A stretch of DNA of 64,000 bases. Source: Rachycentron canadum. Taxonomy: Eukaryota > Chordata > Actinopteri > Carangiformes > Rachycentridae. The notes under the pieces were generated by a model. It worked only from the letters and a program-made list of their open reading frames with translations, ran no database searches and had not been told where the DNA came from. The stretch lies in NCBI GenBank assembly GCA_038496675.1, contig CM076661.1, positions 9,729,209 through 9,793,208 on the forward strand, read 5' to 3'. This document shows positions 37,513 to 51,417 of this stretch, in pieces (the stretch's first letter is position 1; every line of letters starts with the position of its first letter). A program made the translations under genes and the position numbers.

Positions 37513-40500
37513 CACCCAACCAGTGGAGGAAGAGACAAATGGCTGTTTGCACAGAAAGAAAAACTTCTAGGTGTAGAACAAACTTTCAGATCAATAATTG
37601 CACCACAGACTTGGAAGTTCACAAACAAAACCTGATTCTTCAAGATAACAGAATATCTACTCTCTCAAATTGACAAACCATCCAGCTGAGACGCTATTTG
37701 CAGGCTCCGATCCACTACTTGAGGCATAAAGTTCAGTTCATTCAGGGCTGAATGAGCATGACAGGTACTTGTAAGAGTTAACAGAAAATAAGCCATCAGC
37801 TATTGGAAAACCAAAAACAATCTCTGCTACTGTCATCAAACTCCATATAGCCAGATAGATTAGTAATGAGAAAAGACGAAGAGTGACGCGAAAAATGAGC
37901 CACAGAGTAAATGAGGGTGTTATAAAGAGAAAATGAGACTCTAGTGATTAATTAACTACTCTTTCCTCCTCATCCTCATAAGGCCAGGATAATTTTGTGA
38001 CTTTATACGAGTGCTGTGTGCTCTGACTTAGTCTCCTACATCTCAGTCAAGGCATGAAACATAGATCAAGAGGAAAGTTTGAGCAAGGAGAGAGTACGTA
38101 TTATATGATCCTATGGTTGATTGCTCTGAAACCAGAGTAGAGTGAGGGGGAGGAATAGCTTTGGTGAACTCACTGGTACGTCTGATATATTTCTTCCTCT
38201 TGAAACACACCTTATGTAATACAAAAGTACTTGTCGATATAAACATTCCAACCAGATGTCCCAATCTATCCTGAAAAGCAAGTTAGAGTCGCTGCTTCCT
38301 ATTGGACCATCAAGCCCTCAGTGTGTGTAGATATTGTGTTTCTGTTCATACCAATTCTTATGCATACTTTTTATTGTCCTCCAGCACCGTGCTGTAATCA
38401 GGTAAGCCCAGCGGCAGAGCAATCTCAGTCAGACACCAAGGACCACTACCTGACTCCTCCGCTGTTTTCCTTACATGTTTCATCTCTCATCTTCCTCCCT
38501 CTCCTCCTCCTCAGCTGCCTCCAGGTGCTCTAATTTGCCTTCCCCCACTGGCTCACCTTCCTGTCCTCCCCTCTCTAGCTCCCCTCTGGCGCTCACTGTC
38601 ACCACATCACCAGCACCTAGCTTGGGCTTGTTTCTCCCTTTCGTCTGGATTTCCTGGGAAGAAAGATCTGTGATGTGCAATATTGTGTGAAAGTGCATTT
38701 GTGTGTTGGCTGGAGTAGTTTTTTGGGTTTGGGCGTTTGTGTGTGATCATGTGCCCAGTGGAAACACACACATATGTACAGTGCAGGAGCTTGGGCACAT
38801 CTGTTTACTGAGGATTTACATATCATCACTCATTGATTTTTTTAATATTAAAACTGGTCGCAGTTCACAAACTAGTAATAATATGGACATATAACATATA
38901 ACAAAAACATTTCACATGCATTCATTTATAACTTAGTAAATCATCAGTTTAGCTAGCAGAGAACTCTTCAAGGACTTTAAACACAAACTTTGGTGTGTTG
39001 ATGACTTTTGAGTAGCTGATGTAACATAATCCAGGTCAAGTCATGGCTACCTATAATACAAGGAAATAAATACAAGGAAATGTATCAGTGTTCATATGCA
39101 CTGACAAAACAGAAATACGTCTTTTAAACTTCCTTCCCAAATACAAGCAACACATGTGAGTCCACACCCTCTGACCTGTGTGTATTTAGGTTGGAAACGA
39201 AAGCTCCCAGTAAGAGTCTTTGCCAAGGTGTCTGTTTGGTGGATAGATGATTTAGTGGGTGATTCAATGAGGAGATTCCTCTGTGGTCTCAGCTGGGATG
39301 GACCGAAAGCGATTGTGAGGAGAGACGAGTGGAGGAGACTGCCCTCGTCGTTTGATGGAGAGGTGGAGTGGGATAGGAGCCTGGGTAATAAGGCTTTGCT
39401 TGTGTTCATGTGCACACACATGCACATGCACACACATGCACACAAACCTGAACATACACACAGAATCATCCAGATTAAATGCACTGCAGGTTGTATGAGA
39501 CCAGAGAGTGAAAGAGAGAGACGGGGAAAGGGTGTTGAGTCAGTGTGTAAGCCGCAGGGCAGCAAAGTCTTCCTCTACCACTAAGTCAGCTACTGATCTC
39601 ATTTCTCCACAGATGGACTCCTAACACACTCTCATCAGGGGACAAATATATATTCCCTCTATTTCTTTTCCTTACACATTCCTGCACCAACGACCTCTCT
39701 TTATTCATTTCCCACTTGCTTTCTGTTTCTTCTTCTTTCTTGGTTCCTTGCTCTTGGTGCTACCTCTCCCCGTCTCCTCTTCACTCCGTTTTTATTATCC
39801 TCCTCTGCCTCAATATCCCCCTCATTCTCTCATGCACTCTATTTTCCTCTCTATCTCTGGTTTTAACCCTCTCCTCTATCCCATCACTTCATCCTGTGTC
39901 AGACTACACACCATTACCCTCTCTTCTATTCCTTTGATCAATCACAGCCAACAGGTGCTGTAAATTTTGCCTACTGGCGAATCAGTTGGCGCATTGTCTC
40001 CCGTTTGCGTTCATTCTCTGCCCTGCCTACACCCCTGCTCTTTCTATTTGTTCCCCCTGCCACATCCCTCCAGCTCTTGCCCCAGTTTGTCAGCGAAGCA
40101 AAACTGGCTGTGTCTTGGAGCCCATCATTCATCTCACCCCATCCTGTCATGTTGGCGGCTTGGCTGGTCTCAGACAAATAGCTTCACGGCAGATAATACA
40201 GCCACAGCCAGAAAAGAGCCAAATAAATGGCCCCTGCTCTGCCGACCTAATGGTCCTGCTTTCCACTTGGCCAGGGGACAGCGCTCAGCCCAGGGACTAC
40301 ATGGACATAAACATCCTTTTCTAATGAGGAAAAACTATAAGCTCCCTCTAGCCATGACATACATGCATCACACATACACACACCTTATGAATAAAACCTG
40401 TCGACTGTCAACACACCCAGTGTTGCAGTGACAAACGCTTTATTTGTCTGGGGACACGGTTATTGTGTAGAAATTGCATTGTGATGTACAGATGTGATGT

Positions 40501-41479
40501 GAAGGCTTCTGTTGTGGGAGTATATAACTCTGAATTAATTCACATCTCAAAGCCCTAATCAAATGACACACAATGTCATGTACACACACACATACACACA
40601 CACACACACACATACATACACATGCAGCCATCTATAATCTGTTGGACTATTTGTCATATGTTAGGAAATTTCAAAACCTGTGTTTTTGTTTAAATGTTCT
40701 GCAAATTTTAAGCAATTTTCCAAAAAGGTGGCAAAAAGAAATGCTAATCGCTGTGTGTTTCCATCATTTAGTGCAAGAGCATGTGAATATACTCACCACA
40801 GTGTAATAAGATCGCGTAATTAACTGAACGTAAGTATCTTGTGTGTAAATCCGGGACATCATAGCATTCCCACACACGGCTACCCACCTGAGATGGTATT
40901 TGTTACGGCATATGTTAAAATTCGTCTCTCTGTCAACACACCAGGTGGTGATTTCTTTTTTTTTAGCAATCATGACTATTTGGGCTTTCTGGTAGATTAG
41001 AGGATTTTGTAGAAAGAATTTTTATATGCAATTTCCTTGTCTGTAGAAAAAGAAGCAGTGCTGATTGTTCAATTGTTGCTACAATTGCATTTTTTTGGAG
41101 ATTGTATAGTAATACTTATCTATATTATACACTTTTTGTCAAGATTTTGGGCAAATATATTTCTGAATAAATTAGTAAACATAGCTGTATAAATATTATT
41201 TTCAATATTTCACTTATTCGATTGAATTAATTTCCAAACTGACTCTAGACTTTTGTCATTAGTGAATTAGTTGTGTCAATTCAGGCCAAACTGGACTGAA
41301 AAGTTTTATCTAAATCCCAGAAGCAAACCCATAAATAAACTTTGACTTCCCACATCTTGACAATGGAGCGAATTGTATCCAAAAAATACAGTAAAGGTTG
41401 ACATTTTTCACTGCTGTGAAGAACATGACAATCTTAAAGTCCAAGTAAACAATATCCTTAAACTGATCTGGAAAAACCA

Positions 41480-41640
41480 AGGTTATGCTAACTTGGTTAA
41501 GGTTAGGGAAACAATGTGGTTTAGATTAAATTAAACTACCATTGGCTATTAACCTTAAAGGGACGGTGGTCTCCTGTGTCAGAGTTCAGTATTAGCTTGA
41601 CATATCCACCCACTTCCTCCTTTGCTGCTGAAAAGTAAGA
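41480..41640 (+). mobile_element. Possible teleost repeat remnant (GGTTAAGGTTAGGG type)
   Basis: ACTTGGTTAAGGTTAGGGAA followed by AAAGGGACGGTGGTCTCCTG and TGTCAGAGTTC, then CCACCCACTTCCTCC, resembles pieces of a known teleost intronic repeat. Only fragments are matched from memory. Confidence 0.4.
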
Positions 41641-43990
41641 GTCATCATTCCTATGGTTGTAGCAGACTTTATCACTTGAACATTAGTATATGTTGAAGAT
41701 ATTCTCTAGGTAAACTGTGTTGGTTGACAAAATTTGATCAGTCATCACTTTGTAAGAAATGAAGGGATAAAAAGCTTTGAATGAAAATATCCAATCTGCT
41801 GTGAGTGTATTTAAATGGATCCAAAGGTTTTTGTTCCGTCATCAGTGTGGGACTGAGAGAAGTGCCACCACCATAATTGCTGACTGCATTGTCTCTGTCT
41901 GCCTCTCACTGATGCGCCTCTGCTATTCCCCTTGATCATGGCTATTGTTGTCATCTCCTCTCCTCCAGTGTAATGAGTCAGTGTGTGATGTTGGATGGCT
42001 GCTGACAGTGTGTCCTATGACTCACATTGGGGTGGTACTGCTGTCCCTGCACATCTCAATACAACCCCCACTGCTCCCTTCCCTCTGTTTTCCCATCCGT
42101 GCTCTTCTCTCTCCCTCAGCTTCTGTTTGGACTGTACCTCCCCCAGTGGGAAACAACATCTGCTAATAATAAGTAAACATACTGTAAATGTGACACACGC
42201 AACCCCACCACATATACATGTGTATGGTTCAGTCGGGCAGTTGTGCAGCTAAGCCATAATGTTTATAGGGTTTAATGTGTCACATACCTTTTTTTCTGTG
42301 GAGTAAGAGAAACAAAAAAAGAACTGGCAAAAAAGGGAAAGAGCTGGCACAAAGTGTTGGCCAGTGGAAACTCCAATGATGATTGGGCCAAATTGACTTT
42401 GGAACTGAGTGAGACTGTGTGGGTTTAATTGCATGTGCACGTGCTATGAAGGTTTGTGGCACACTTGATACTTTGAGGGCTATTGGGTTTTGAGATGTAT
42501 TACACGCGCCACTGCTAAAGTGTAAAATATAATGTAACAAAGTCTATATTTGCCCTTATTTTTTTGCCATTATTTCAGCCTTCACATCACAATAGTATTT
42601 TTCCAAAAAACAGAATTTCTTAATTATTTAGATCCACAAACAGAAAGATATTATTATTCCTGCTTGTATCAGTCTCATCTTGTCAACGTGTGACAAACAT
42701 TACACAGTCTGTCATGGTGTGAGGTCTGCTCATGATAGACAGCTTTGCCTGCTTTATGTAAATACCACACTTAAACAGCCCAGCTTTAAAAGGCCTGCGC
42801 ACACATAAACCTTGACGGGCCCTCAGGCCGTGCCGCTGCCTGTAAAACACTGGCTGTTTATGGACGCCTATACCTGCATCCTTCCTCCCATAAACACTTT
42901 TCTTTGTCCTTCTGAGAGCAATGGCTAAGAAGGAGAGGAAGACAAGGAGATTGTTTTTTTGTTTTAGGTCATGTTCGTACTGATTTGAAAAGTAGAGACG
43001 ATCTTGTACTGGGAGCACGCTGGTCAGTACTACATTATTACTTGAGTGCTCAGTTTTTATAGCTCGGAGCATGCCCATCTTCAAACTCTGTCTTTATTTT
43101 GATCTCAATCACACACATAAAATTTTGTGACTGCACCTTGCACAGTTGTGACAATATAGCCCAAAATCTGTGCAGACATATAAACACCTGCCAAATTACT
43201 CAAACCCTCCATGGTAGTTCCTGCTACAATAGGTGACTACAGGATGATTTTGCCATGACGACAGACATGCACGGACTCACAAGGTGCAAACAACAGTGGC
43301 CCTGCTGTCGCAGCTGATAACAATCATATACTATTGTTTCTTGGCCAAAGTTTTTATTTTTTTGCTGTAGCTTTTTTAGGCATAGTTAGGCAACCACATT
43401 AAAATGCCAAAACAATACAAAGGAATGTATACCTCTTCTAGTGAAGAGATGTATTTCAGGCTGCTTTCAAAACATTGTTTGTAACCAGAGCAAGCATCAG
43501 ATCTTTATCACTTAACAGTTAATGTGACAGTCAAAGCAGTCTGTTTGACCTGTTGTTTATCCATTTAGGAGAGCTTCCCCTTTCAGTAGTGAAAAAACTT
43601 GATCTTGTTTGCACGAAAAGGACTTACTAGAGAAAAACAATGCATTTTCACATTTATCTGCATTTATGTGGACATGTTTTTATTCTCCCTTGTTGATGAC
43701 CCTTGGAAACTGCTGCCCTCAGACTTGCCGTAGCCTCTCCCCTGCTCATCCCTGCTCTGAATGCAGACAGACTTCGTACTGTCCACTTGGTACCATTGTC
43801 ATTGTTGAACCAAAGTTCTTTTTATCATGCTGCTGCCCCAACCCACTGTGATTTACTAGCTCTTTGCATCCATAGGCATCCACTTCAGCCAATCGCATTA
43901 AACAGATAAATAACTAGACCAATAAAAGTGTTGTGAGGGGACCGAATGGGCCCTGGAATGCTCATAGTCCATTTGGTGCAGTAAGCAATA

Positions 43991-44020
43991 GGGAGGGGGG
44001 TGAGCCGGGGGAGGGTGGGG
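43991..44020 (+). repeat. G-rich run, quadruplex-capable on + strand
   Basis: Five G-runs of 3, 6, 5, 3 and 4 bases lie within 30 bases. The run is in the sense orientation of PACRG, so the nascent RNA could also form a quadruplex. Confidence 0.9.
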
Positions 44021-44273
44021 CTTTTAGTGGAAGGTTTTTTAGGGGTGATATCGTGATTGGTGGTGGAGGTGATGTCATGTCATCCATCTTAGGGAGCCAC
44101 TTCATTAGGCTAATGGAAGGGCTGGACCGCTCACCGTTCATTACTGTATGTGAATGTGTGTGTGTGTGTGGTTGTCCTTCCATTGATGGCAGCTTCCAAG
44201 GCTAAAGTGGTTATGAAGACTAAAGTGATTTTATTAGCCAGGCACATGGCCCATCACTGCATACGGACATAAC

Positions 44274-44285
44274 TGTGTGTGTGTG

Positions 44286-44341
<56 letters not shown>
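44274..44341 (+). repeat. Long GT microsatellite with one interruption
   Basis: A 68-base GT run broken by one G-to-T change near 44301. Confidence 0.97.
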
Positions 44342-44342
<1 letters not shown>

Positions 44343-46444
44343 CGGTTTTCACACAGGACAGTAATGACACTGTTTTTGGTGAGGGGAGATAATACAGTAC
44401 ACCTGAGGAGCTAAAGTACACCTTATTCTTTTGATGTTTAAACTACAACCACGTTCCTTCAGTGACTTGCAAAAATGTTAAGTGCAGAGAGGATACTCGC
44501 CACGCTTTAGGGTAATATCAGTGATAGACTTTGTTTTGTCACTAACTTAAATTAGTATGTCACTTCAAATGTTCATTTTGTGACGAGTAAAGAGGACAAA
44601 TGGAACTGTTCTTTGAATTCACTGCACTGCTCGACCTCCCTTCTCTCTCTGTCACTCTTCCTCTCGCTTTCCGTCTCTCCCTCTTTGTCAGTTTTTCCAC
44701 CTGAAGCCCACATGATTTTCTGTCTGGACATGTGCTGTCTTTATGAGAGTGATTCCTCTGATTCCATTCCTCCCTTTGTTGTCCAGGTTAGGGTTACCTT
44801 CAGCAGCGTGTTTTATCTATTTCTTTATATTTTTCAGATGTCGAACGGGGCCTGATGCATTTTGTAACACCTACAGCTTATTGTGATCACTCTGTTCTGT
44901 CCTTTTCTATCCCTGTCTCTCTAGTTCCGGTAATAGGTTAACATTTATCAGTCATTCAAGTGTCTGTCTATGGTAATTGTCATGTAAACACATAAAAAAT
45001 AATACAACTAAGGTAGACATGAGACAAAGCATAATTTAAGTAGTAGACCTGGATTTCTGGATTTCAAATGAAATTGCAATGACACCTTCATTTCAATTAA
45101 ACCCTTTATTTTGAACACGAGGGATCATGAAATGAACCAAATGCAAAGTGTTCTTTATATTCACAAACATCAAATTGAATTTATCACATGCAAAAACAAG
45201 AGCCCATCCATTACCAAACTCTTTCAATTTCCATTCTCTTATTTTGTGGCACCTATAAAATGTCTCCACAGGACATTAACTTGATATTCCATCAATCTTT
45301 TATTCATCTTATTTAGACTATAATTTCAGCATAAGCATACTATTTGTGCATCCAGACTTGTACTGCAGAGGTGTTAATGGAACAGAATAGCCACACTGTG
45401 CCCAGGCTGTGCTTTAATGTTTTATTCAAAAGCCTCCATTTCTCATGGAAAGTAAATCTCAAAAAACAACAACAATGAAAAAGAAACAGAGTAGTTGCCT
45501 TGTAGCAACTTAAACATATACTCTACACATTAAGATGTGTAAATGAGAGGAAGGGGTGGCGGGTAGCCTTAGCACTTACGGACACCTGCTACCAAAGCAA
45601 AGGCACACCAGACAAGCTGTTTCTTATGAATATTCATTTCATCACTATTAGCTTGCGTTACTGAAGTTCGCAAACCACCCACAATAAACATGAAAATATT
45701 CCCTGCTCTTCATATATTATTTGTGGCAGCCATTAATTTGATGTGATCTGAGGAATGAAGAGTGCTGTGACATTTTCACATGAACATATGTAGCTGTGGA
45801 CATTTTCTTTGAACTCTGAGATAAACTTTGATGGACTGATGGATTAAAAAACATCAAACCCCGTCAATGCCTATTGGATTCCTGTCAAACATTTTAGACA
45901 TTAGACGACAGTCTTTCTACTGTCAGCCCTGAGTACATATTTGTTTGCTTTATATATATATAAAAGATAACATTATGACAGGACTTGGGGATGCTATTGT
46001 CTGAAGTAACCTGTGAGCTGCAGGTTACGTCAGGCTAGACACTGAGGAGATATGAAGGTATGAAGTGATATATTTGCATAGGTTTTTACCCAAGGTAATT
46101 CAGCACCTGCTTTTAAGTGATAGCACTGAAGATGATAAGGAGTCTTCCATTACCTGTATGAAGCAAAAACAGATAAGACAAAGCTTTTTGACCACTGACT
46201 TTATATGGTTCCTGGAGGTATGTTTGCTGAATTTTTCTTGCATTACAAGGTACAGTATGTGTTAATATGTTAATCTGAGGCCATTTCACGTGCCATCAGA
46301 CTTTATGGTTTGCTTTCAGAGCTTTGTGTACATGTTACGTGCCTATGCCTGTATTAGTGGGCTTTTGCATTTCAAAGCACGGTGCTTGTTTGGTTCATGT
46401 GCACTACACACTGTGGTGGCCTTTAACGCCTGTCCCTGGTGCAG

Positions 46445-46486
46445 ATCGATTTTGTGCCTAGCCAGCAGCCCACTGCTAACCTTGAG
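46445..46486 (+). other. Candidate cryptic/cassette exon in the PACRG intron
   Basis: A 42-base segment is bounded by GGTGCAG and by GAG-GTAAGC, a near-consensus donor. Its length is a multiple of three, but in the phase set by the 2916-3065 exon it meets TAG after five codons, so inclusion would truncate PACRG. The acceptor's pyrimidine tract is weak. It may be a chance pair of splice-like signals. Confidence 0.2.
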
Positions 46487-48101
46487 GTAAGCTGGCGTAA
46501 TGAGATCGCATCTGACGACATTGACTCACACCTGACAGCACTGACACTCTCCTTCCAGCCGGGGAGAGGCACAGAGGGGGAAAGGCTAGGTCATCTGTGG
46601 TATGCTGTACTATTAAAGGCTTTAATCATTTATTCTCTTAATAAAACTGTAATATTTTTTTCTTTTAAATGTCTAAGTGGTTGACAAAAAGACAGGGAAA
46701 TATTATTAAGAATTAGCTGCTCTTGTTGCAACTGTTTTTAATCAGATTATCCCTAATATCGTTAACTTGCAAGTGACAGAGCCATTGTGTATTGCACCAT
46801 TACAGACTTCTTTTGTTTGCCCATAATCCTTAAATTATCCAAAACATCTCTCAGGAGAGAAAGTGGTATGTTGGGCATGTTTGCTCTGTGAGAACAAGAT
46901 TTCAGGGTGAACCTCTGTTGTTCCTGAAAGCTCAGCAGCTGTAGCTTCTCAGTGTGCAGCACAGTCAAATTCAGAGTGTACATTTGCTGTTGCATTGTAT
47001 GCAATCTGTAGGCACTGCTGGGTAATGCATGGCCCATTGTCCAGCCAAAGCTGTGAAAAGAAGTCCTTCGTCTGTATTTTCTGACCCAGATGAAAAACCT
47101 TGCTACAGCTGACCACAGAGATAATTTGTCACCACAAGCCAACACATATACACTTGTTCGCCATGAATAATGTGGAATCTAGTTTGAAAATAATTAAAAA
47201 GTAGCTGCCTGTCTAAGTCATCAGTGTGACATACCTGTGGATATAACATGAGATGACTCTTTCCTTTAGATGTGTGACAAGCATACTGAAACTGACTCAC
47301 ACATGCATGTATCAGGCTACAATTGGATGAGATGGGACTGGGATAATCATTATCTGAGTGGTGGTAATTGAAACAATAATAGACATGGTAACAGCTTGGA
47401 AAATAGCATTGATCCATCATCTAAGATGAGCCCTTTTTGTGCATTAATACCGTGACTAAATGGTGCAAACTGATATTGCTCTCGGTCATGGCTAGGTCTA
47501 GTTTGCTAATTGAAAAAGAAATGAGCAAGAGGAGGGTTTTGTGAGGTGTGGTAGTCTGATTCTTCCACCTTTCCTCAGTGGGGTTTTAAATCCCTCCCAC
47601 AGCCCATTTCTAAGGAAAAGCTTAGACAAATCCACGGCACAATTTTGGCGGAAGTGTGGAATTGGAATTCAATTCCTGTATACCTACGCACAGATGTAGA
47701 CTAGTAAGCCAGTGGGAGCCAGATCAATAGGAATCTAACAACTCAGGAGTATCCTCAGTAGAAAACGTCTTTGTCTCAACCTTGTCTACACATTCCTCCC
47801 GTCTTACTTTCCGCTGTGCAATCTGACCTTGACACATTTTCCTCTTCTTGGCATGTTGCTTTGCTGATGTCCAACTTTCTCCGGGTTGAAATGGCACTGA
47901 GCTGTAGCTAGCCTATAGACTGAACACTGCTGCGCTGGATGAACACATGGAAAATGAGATCACTGACCTACAGCAAAGGTTAGACTTCAGTAAGCATGAG
48001 CAGTCAGATGATGGCTGGTAGAGGGGTTGCAGGTTTAATAAACTACTGCTGGCCATAAGCCTATTGTTTTACTTCTCTGCTCACAACCTCATATGGATAT
48101 G

Positions 48102-48114
48102 TGTGTGTTGTGTT

Positions 48115-48151
<37 letters not shown>

Positions 48152-48157
48152 GTGTAT
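48102..48157 (+). repeat. Imperfect GT/GTAT microsatellite
   Basis: GT units interspersed with TGTA units. A second short GT run lies at 48281-48298. Confidence 0.88.
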
Positions 48158-49060
48158 TGTGATGTTACTGAAGTTGCAACTCTCATTGTGGCTAGCTGTG
48201 TTAAGCTGAAATTCTGTTATTGATCATGCACAAAGGTTGAGATGGAAAAGCAACAGAGTGGGAATGGGCCCAACTCCAGGTGTGTGTGTGTGTGTGTTTG
48301 CATGATTGTGTATGTGAGCCACAGCTGTACCATCCGTCAGCCTCTGGCTTATCCATTAGGGGAAAAGGGGGCTGGGGACCCTGGCAGAGGGAAATACCAG
48401 TGTGAGGGAAAGAAGACTGTTTGAGGCAGAACTGGGAAGTAACAAAGGACATTTACATTACTTATGTACAATTGTGAAGTACTGGTGATTCTCTTGAGTA
48501 TGTCTATTTTGTGACATTTGTTATATATACTCTAAAACTATAATTTGCTAAATCATTTTCTTTACTTGCTTTTGCATGTAAAACATATGATAGGCACAAA
48601 ATAAACTACCACTTGGACAAAACCAACCCATATAACACACATTGTGCATCAAGAATTTAACACGGACCATTCTTATAAACAAGTTAATTTTTCTGTTAAT
48701 CCTTTTGGATATATTCTTTAGTTTTAGCTGGTGTTGTATTTCTATTTTAACTAAATGAAGCAAAATACTTTTTCTTCTACGTTAAGTCCTCATGCATCGC
48801 TCCCTCTCTCTGGTTTTCCACTCACTCTCTAACTCTCTCTGTCCTTGACATGTGTAATTACTTATAAGCACACACATTCCCTCTTCACATGTGTGTACTT
48901 CTCCATATATGTGTGTCAATAGGTGTAAACATATGTACTATACACATAAAAATATATACAGTAATGACATCTATTCACACAGACACACTGCTAGGATGTT
49001 AGGATACTTTCTTTCACTCTGTCTTCCTGCCTTCCTTTTACAGACACCTGTGGTTAAGCA

Positions 49061-49112
49061 CACACACACACACAAACACACACACATACACGCGCACATA
49101 CATACACACACA
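49061..49112 (+). repeat. Imperfect CA microsatellite
   Basis: CA units with AA, TA and CG interruptions. Confidence 0.88.
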
Positions 49113-49274
49113 CCTGGTGTCTCCCACCTCTGTGCCAGAGTGTGAGTCTCTTTATGAGAGGCCTGTCTGCGCCCAACTGTGAGGCCCTTTTAATTAGAGC
49201 CCTGCTGTTAAGCACAGGCCTCCTCCAGTGGTCTCATCCACTCCACACCACCTCCTCGCACATACACACCCTCT

Positions 49275-49278
<4 letters not shown>

Positions 49279-49322
<44 letters not shown>
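49279..49322 (+). repeat. (CA)22 microsatellite
   Basis: Pure CA run of 44 bases followed by CCACC-rich sequence. Confidence 0.97.
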
Positions 49323-49324
<2 letters not shown>

Positions 49325-50901
49325 ACCCCCACCACCACAACTATGCCTCTCTCTCCCTCTCCATATGCTATAGTTCACACATAGTATCCACATACATAAA
49401 ACAGTTTTTACTGTAGGTCAATTTGAAATTCATTGCACAACATCAGATTCCACATCTAGAATCAGTTTATAATCAGATTTGCAAGAGGTTTTCTTATATT
49501 GTTTAAAAACTTCATCTAGTTGAAAAAGAATAAAAAAGCACAGTTAAATTTGGTCAGACATATATATAAAAAAAACATTGCAGCAGTCATTTACATACTG
49601 TGTGAGATTCACTAAAAACCTAAATGAGACAGAAAAGATGTGAACTTGAAGCCTCAGTATTTCAAGCAGTGTATTCTTCATGTAGTTTTGGTACGTTTAT
49701 CAACTAAATCTCATCCAGGATATTGGAGAGTATATTTTGTTAAAGCCTTTTTAAGCTGCAATAAAGTGAATTACTGGAAGTAGATTTAAGCTTGAGGGAA
49801 AACATTTGTAAACCATTGTTGTGGAGCCTTGCGCACACACAGAATTAAAAGATTCTACTTAGACTTTTATGATTTAGATTAACAGGGTTAACAATTCAAT
49901 CTATAACTTTATTGATTCCCAATGGTAAGTAGAACATTTACATCAGGAGGAATTAGTGTATACCTTTATGAAAACAAATTGTGTATTAAGACAATGTGTA
50001 TTCCTTATGCTGAGTCTAGAAAAAGTGTGGATCAGTAATAGCACACAATGACAACACATGGACACATATAACACCCTCAGCTGTGCAGCAGTCGTCAACT
50101 TCTCCACAAAGTATTCCTGGAACTTGAGCTGTTCCATCGCACTCATAACCTGCATTCCTCCATTTCCCTTTTTGGGCAAGGCCTCTTGAAAAAAAGGGAA
50201 AGAAAGAAAAAATGGTCTGTTTCATTCATTGATTCTCTTCTGCATGTGGTTGTTATGTTCAAAGAGCTGTTGTGTTGGGAGGGCCTTCCTCTCTAAGCTG
50301 CTTTCACAAGAAACCTCCACAATCAGGGGTAAGTTGATTAGAAACAATGGCAGGTGGGTTGATATTATGTTAAATCAGCTCTGGAATTTTGAGTTAAACT
50401 TTCTTAAGCTGCTGCAGTGTGTGTGTCACCCGGGTCCTGGCAAGAGAAGAGATTATAACCATAAAACATACACATAATGCATGCTAGCCTCAGTCAGAAG
50501 TCTTAATATGGGGTAACAGTACAGCTTTGTCAGAGGTTTAGAGAAAAAATTGAAACAGCAAGGAGTTCTGATACTTATCTGTCCCAATTTACCAACAGTC
50601 AATAAACCCCTAAAATCAACTGTCTATACATATGAAATTAGTTTAGAGCTAACACAGAGCGCTGGCTGCATCTGTGACTGCTTGTCTTCAGCTTGATGTG
50701 GGAAGACAGGTTGTTTAGGACCGTGGGGAATGAGGGATGGAGAAAGAGCAGGGTGGTGGAGGAGGAGGAGGAGGAAGGCTGCAGCTGTTGTTGTGTAGTT
50801 TAGTGTTGGTCTGGTGTTGTTTGCCAGAAATCGCAGCACAGCCCAAAAGAAGCAAAACCCAGGTTGCTTTAATGAAAGAAAAGGATAGATAGAAAGATTA
50901 T

Positions 50902-50902
<1 letters not shown>

Positions 50903-50950
<48 letters not shown>
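50903..50950 (+). repeat. (AGAT)12 tetranucleotide microsatellite
   Basis: Twelve perfect AGAT units, with degenerate units just upstream. Confidence 0.98.
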
Positions 50951-51389
50951 TTATTTACCACATCTTTTACCCTCAACTGCCTTGCCTATGGGCTAATGAC
51001 CCCTCCAATCCCAGGGATTTAGCATGAAAGGCAGAAATAAAGCACCTTTTCGGTGCCACCTTCCTTTTCTTCCTCCACCTTCTGTGTAGCAAATGTCGCT
51101 GTGCAGAGAATCCTCCCCTGTCTGTATCTGTATCGACCCTTCCTCTTCCTCAGAGGAACAGACAGCTAGATCCTGCTAGGGCCCTTTTCCTTCTGTTCAC
51201 AGGGCGGACATTTTTATTATGATTGTTTTTAAAGATTTTTTTTTCTATCTCTCTCTCTCTGCCTAGGGTTTCAGATATTGCCGAAAGCAGAGAGTGAGAG
51301 AAAGAAAAAAAAAGACAGGGAAGGGGGAGAGGAATAGCGAGAAAGAAAGTTATTTTGCTGAAGGACATTTGCAGAGGCAGCTTTTAACA

Positions 51390-51417
51390 CCCCCTCCCCC
51401 TTCCCCTCCATCCCCCC
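51390..51417 (+). repeat. C-rich run (- strand quadruplex-capable)
   Basis: C-runs of 5, 5, 4 and 6 with short spacers. Confidence 0.85.

Noticed and set aside
38385..38401. 17-base micro-exon between TTGTCCTCCAG and GTAAGC
   Set aside because: Length is not a multiple of three, it would shift PACRG out of frame, and there is no supporting coding similarity. Chance pairing is likelier.
50903..50950. AGAT array considered as a CRISPR-like or regulatory GATA array
   Set aside because: It is a perfect 4-base microsatellite with no spacers; GATA cores are incidental to the repeat unit.
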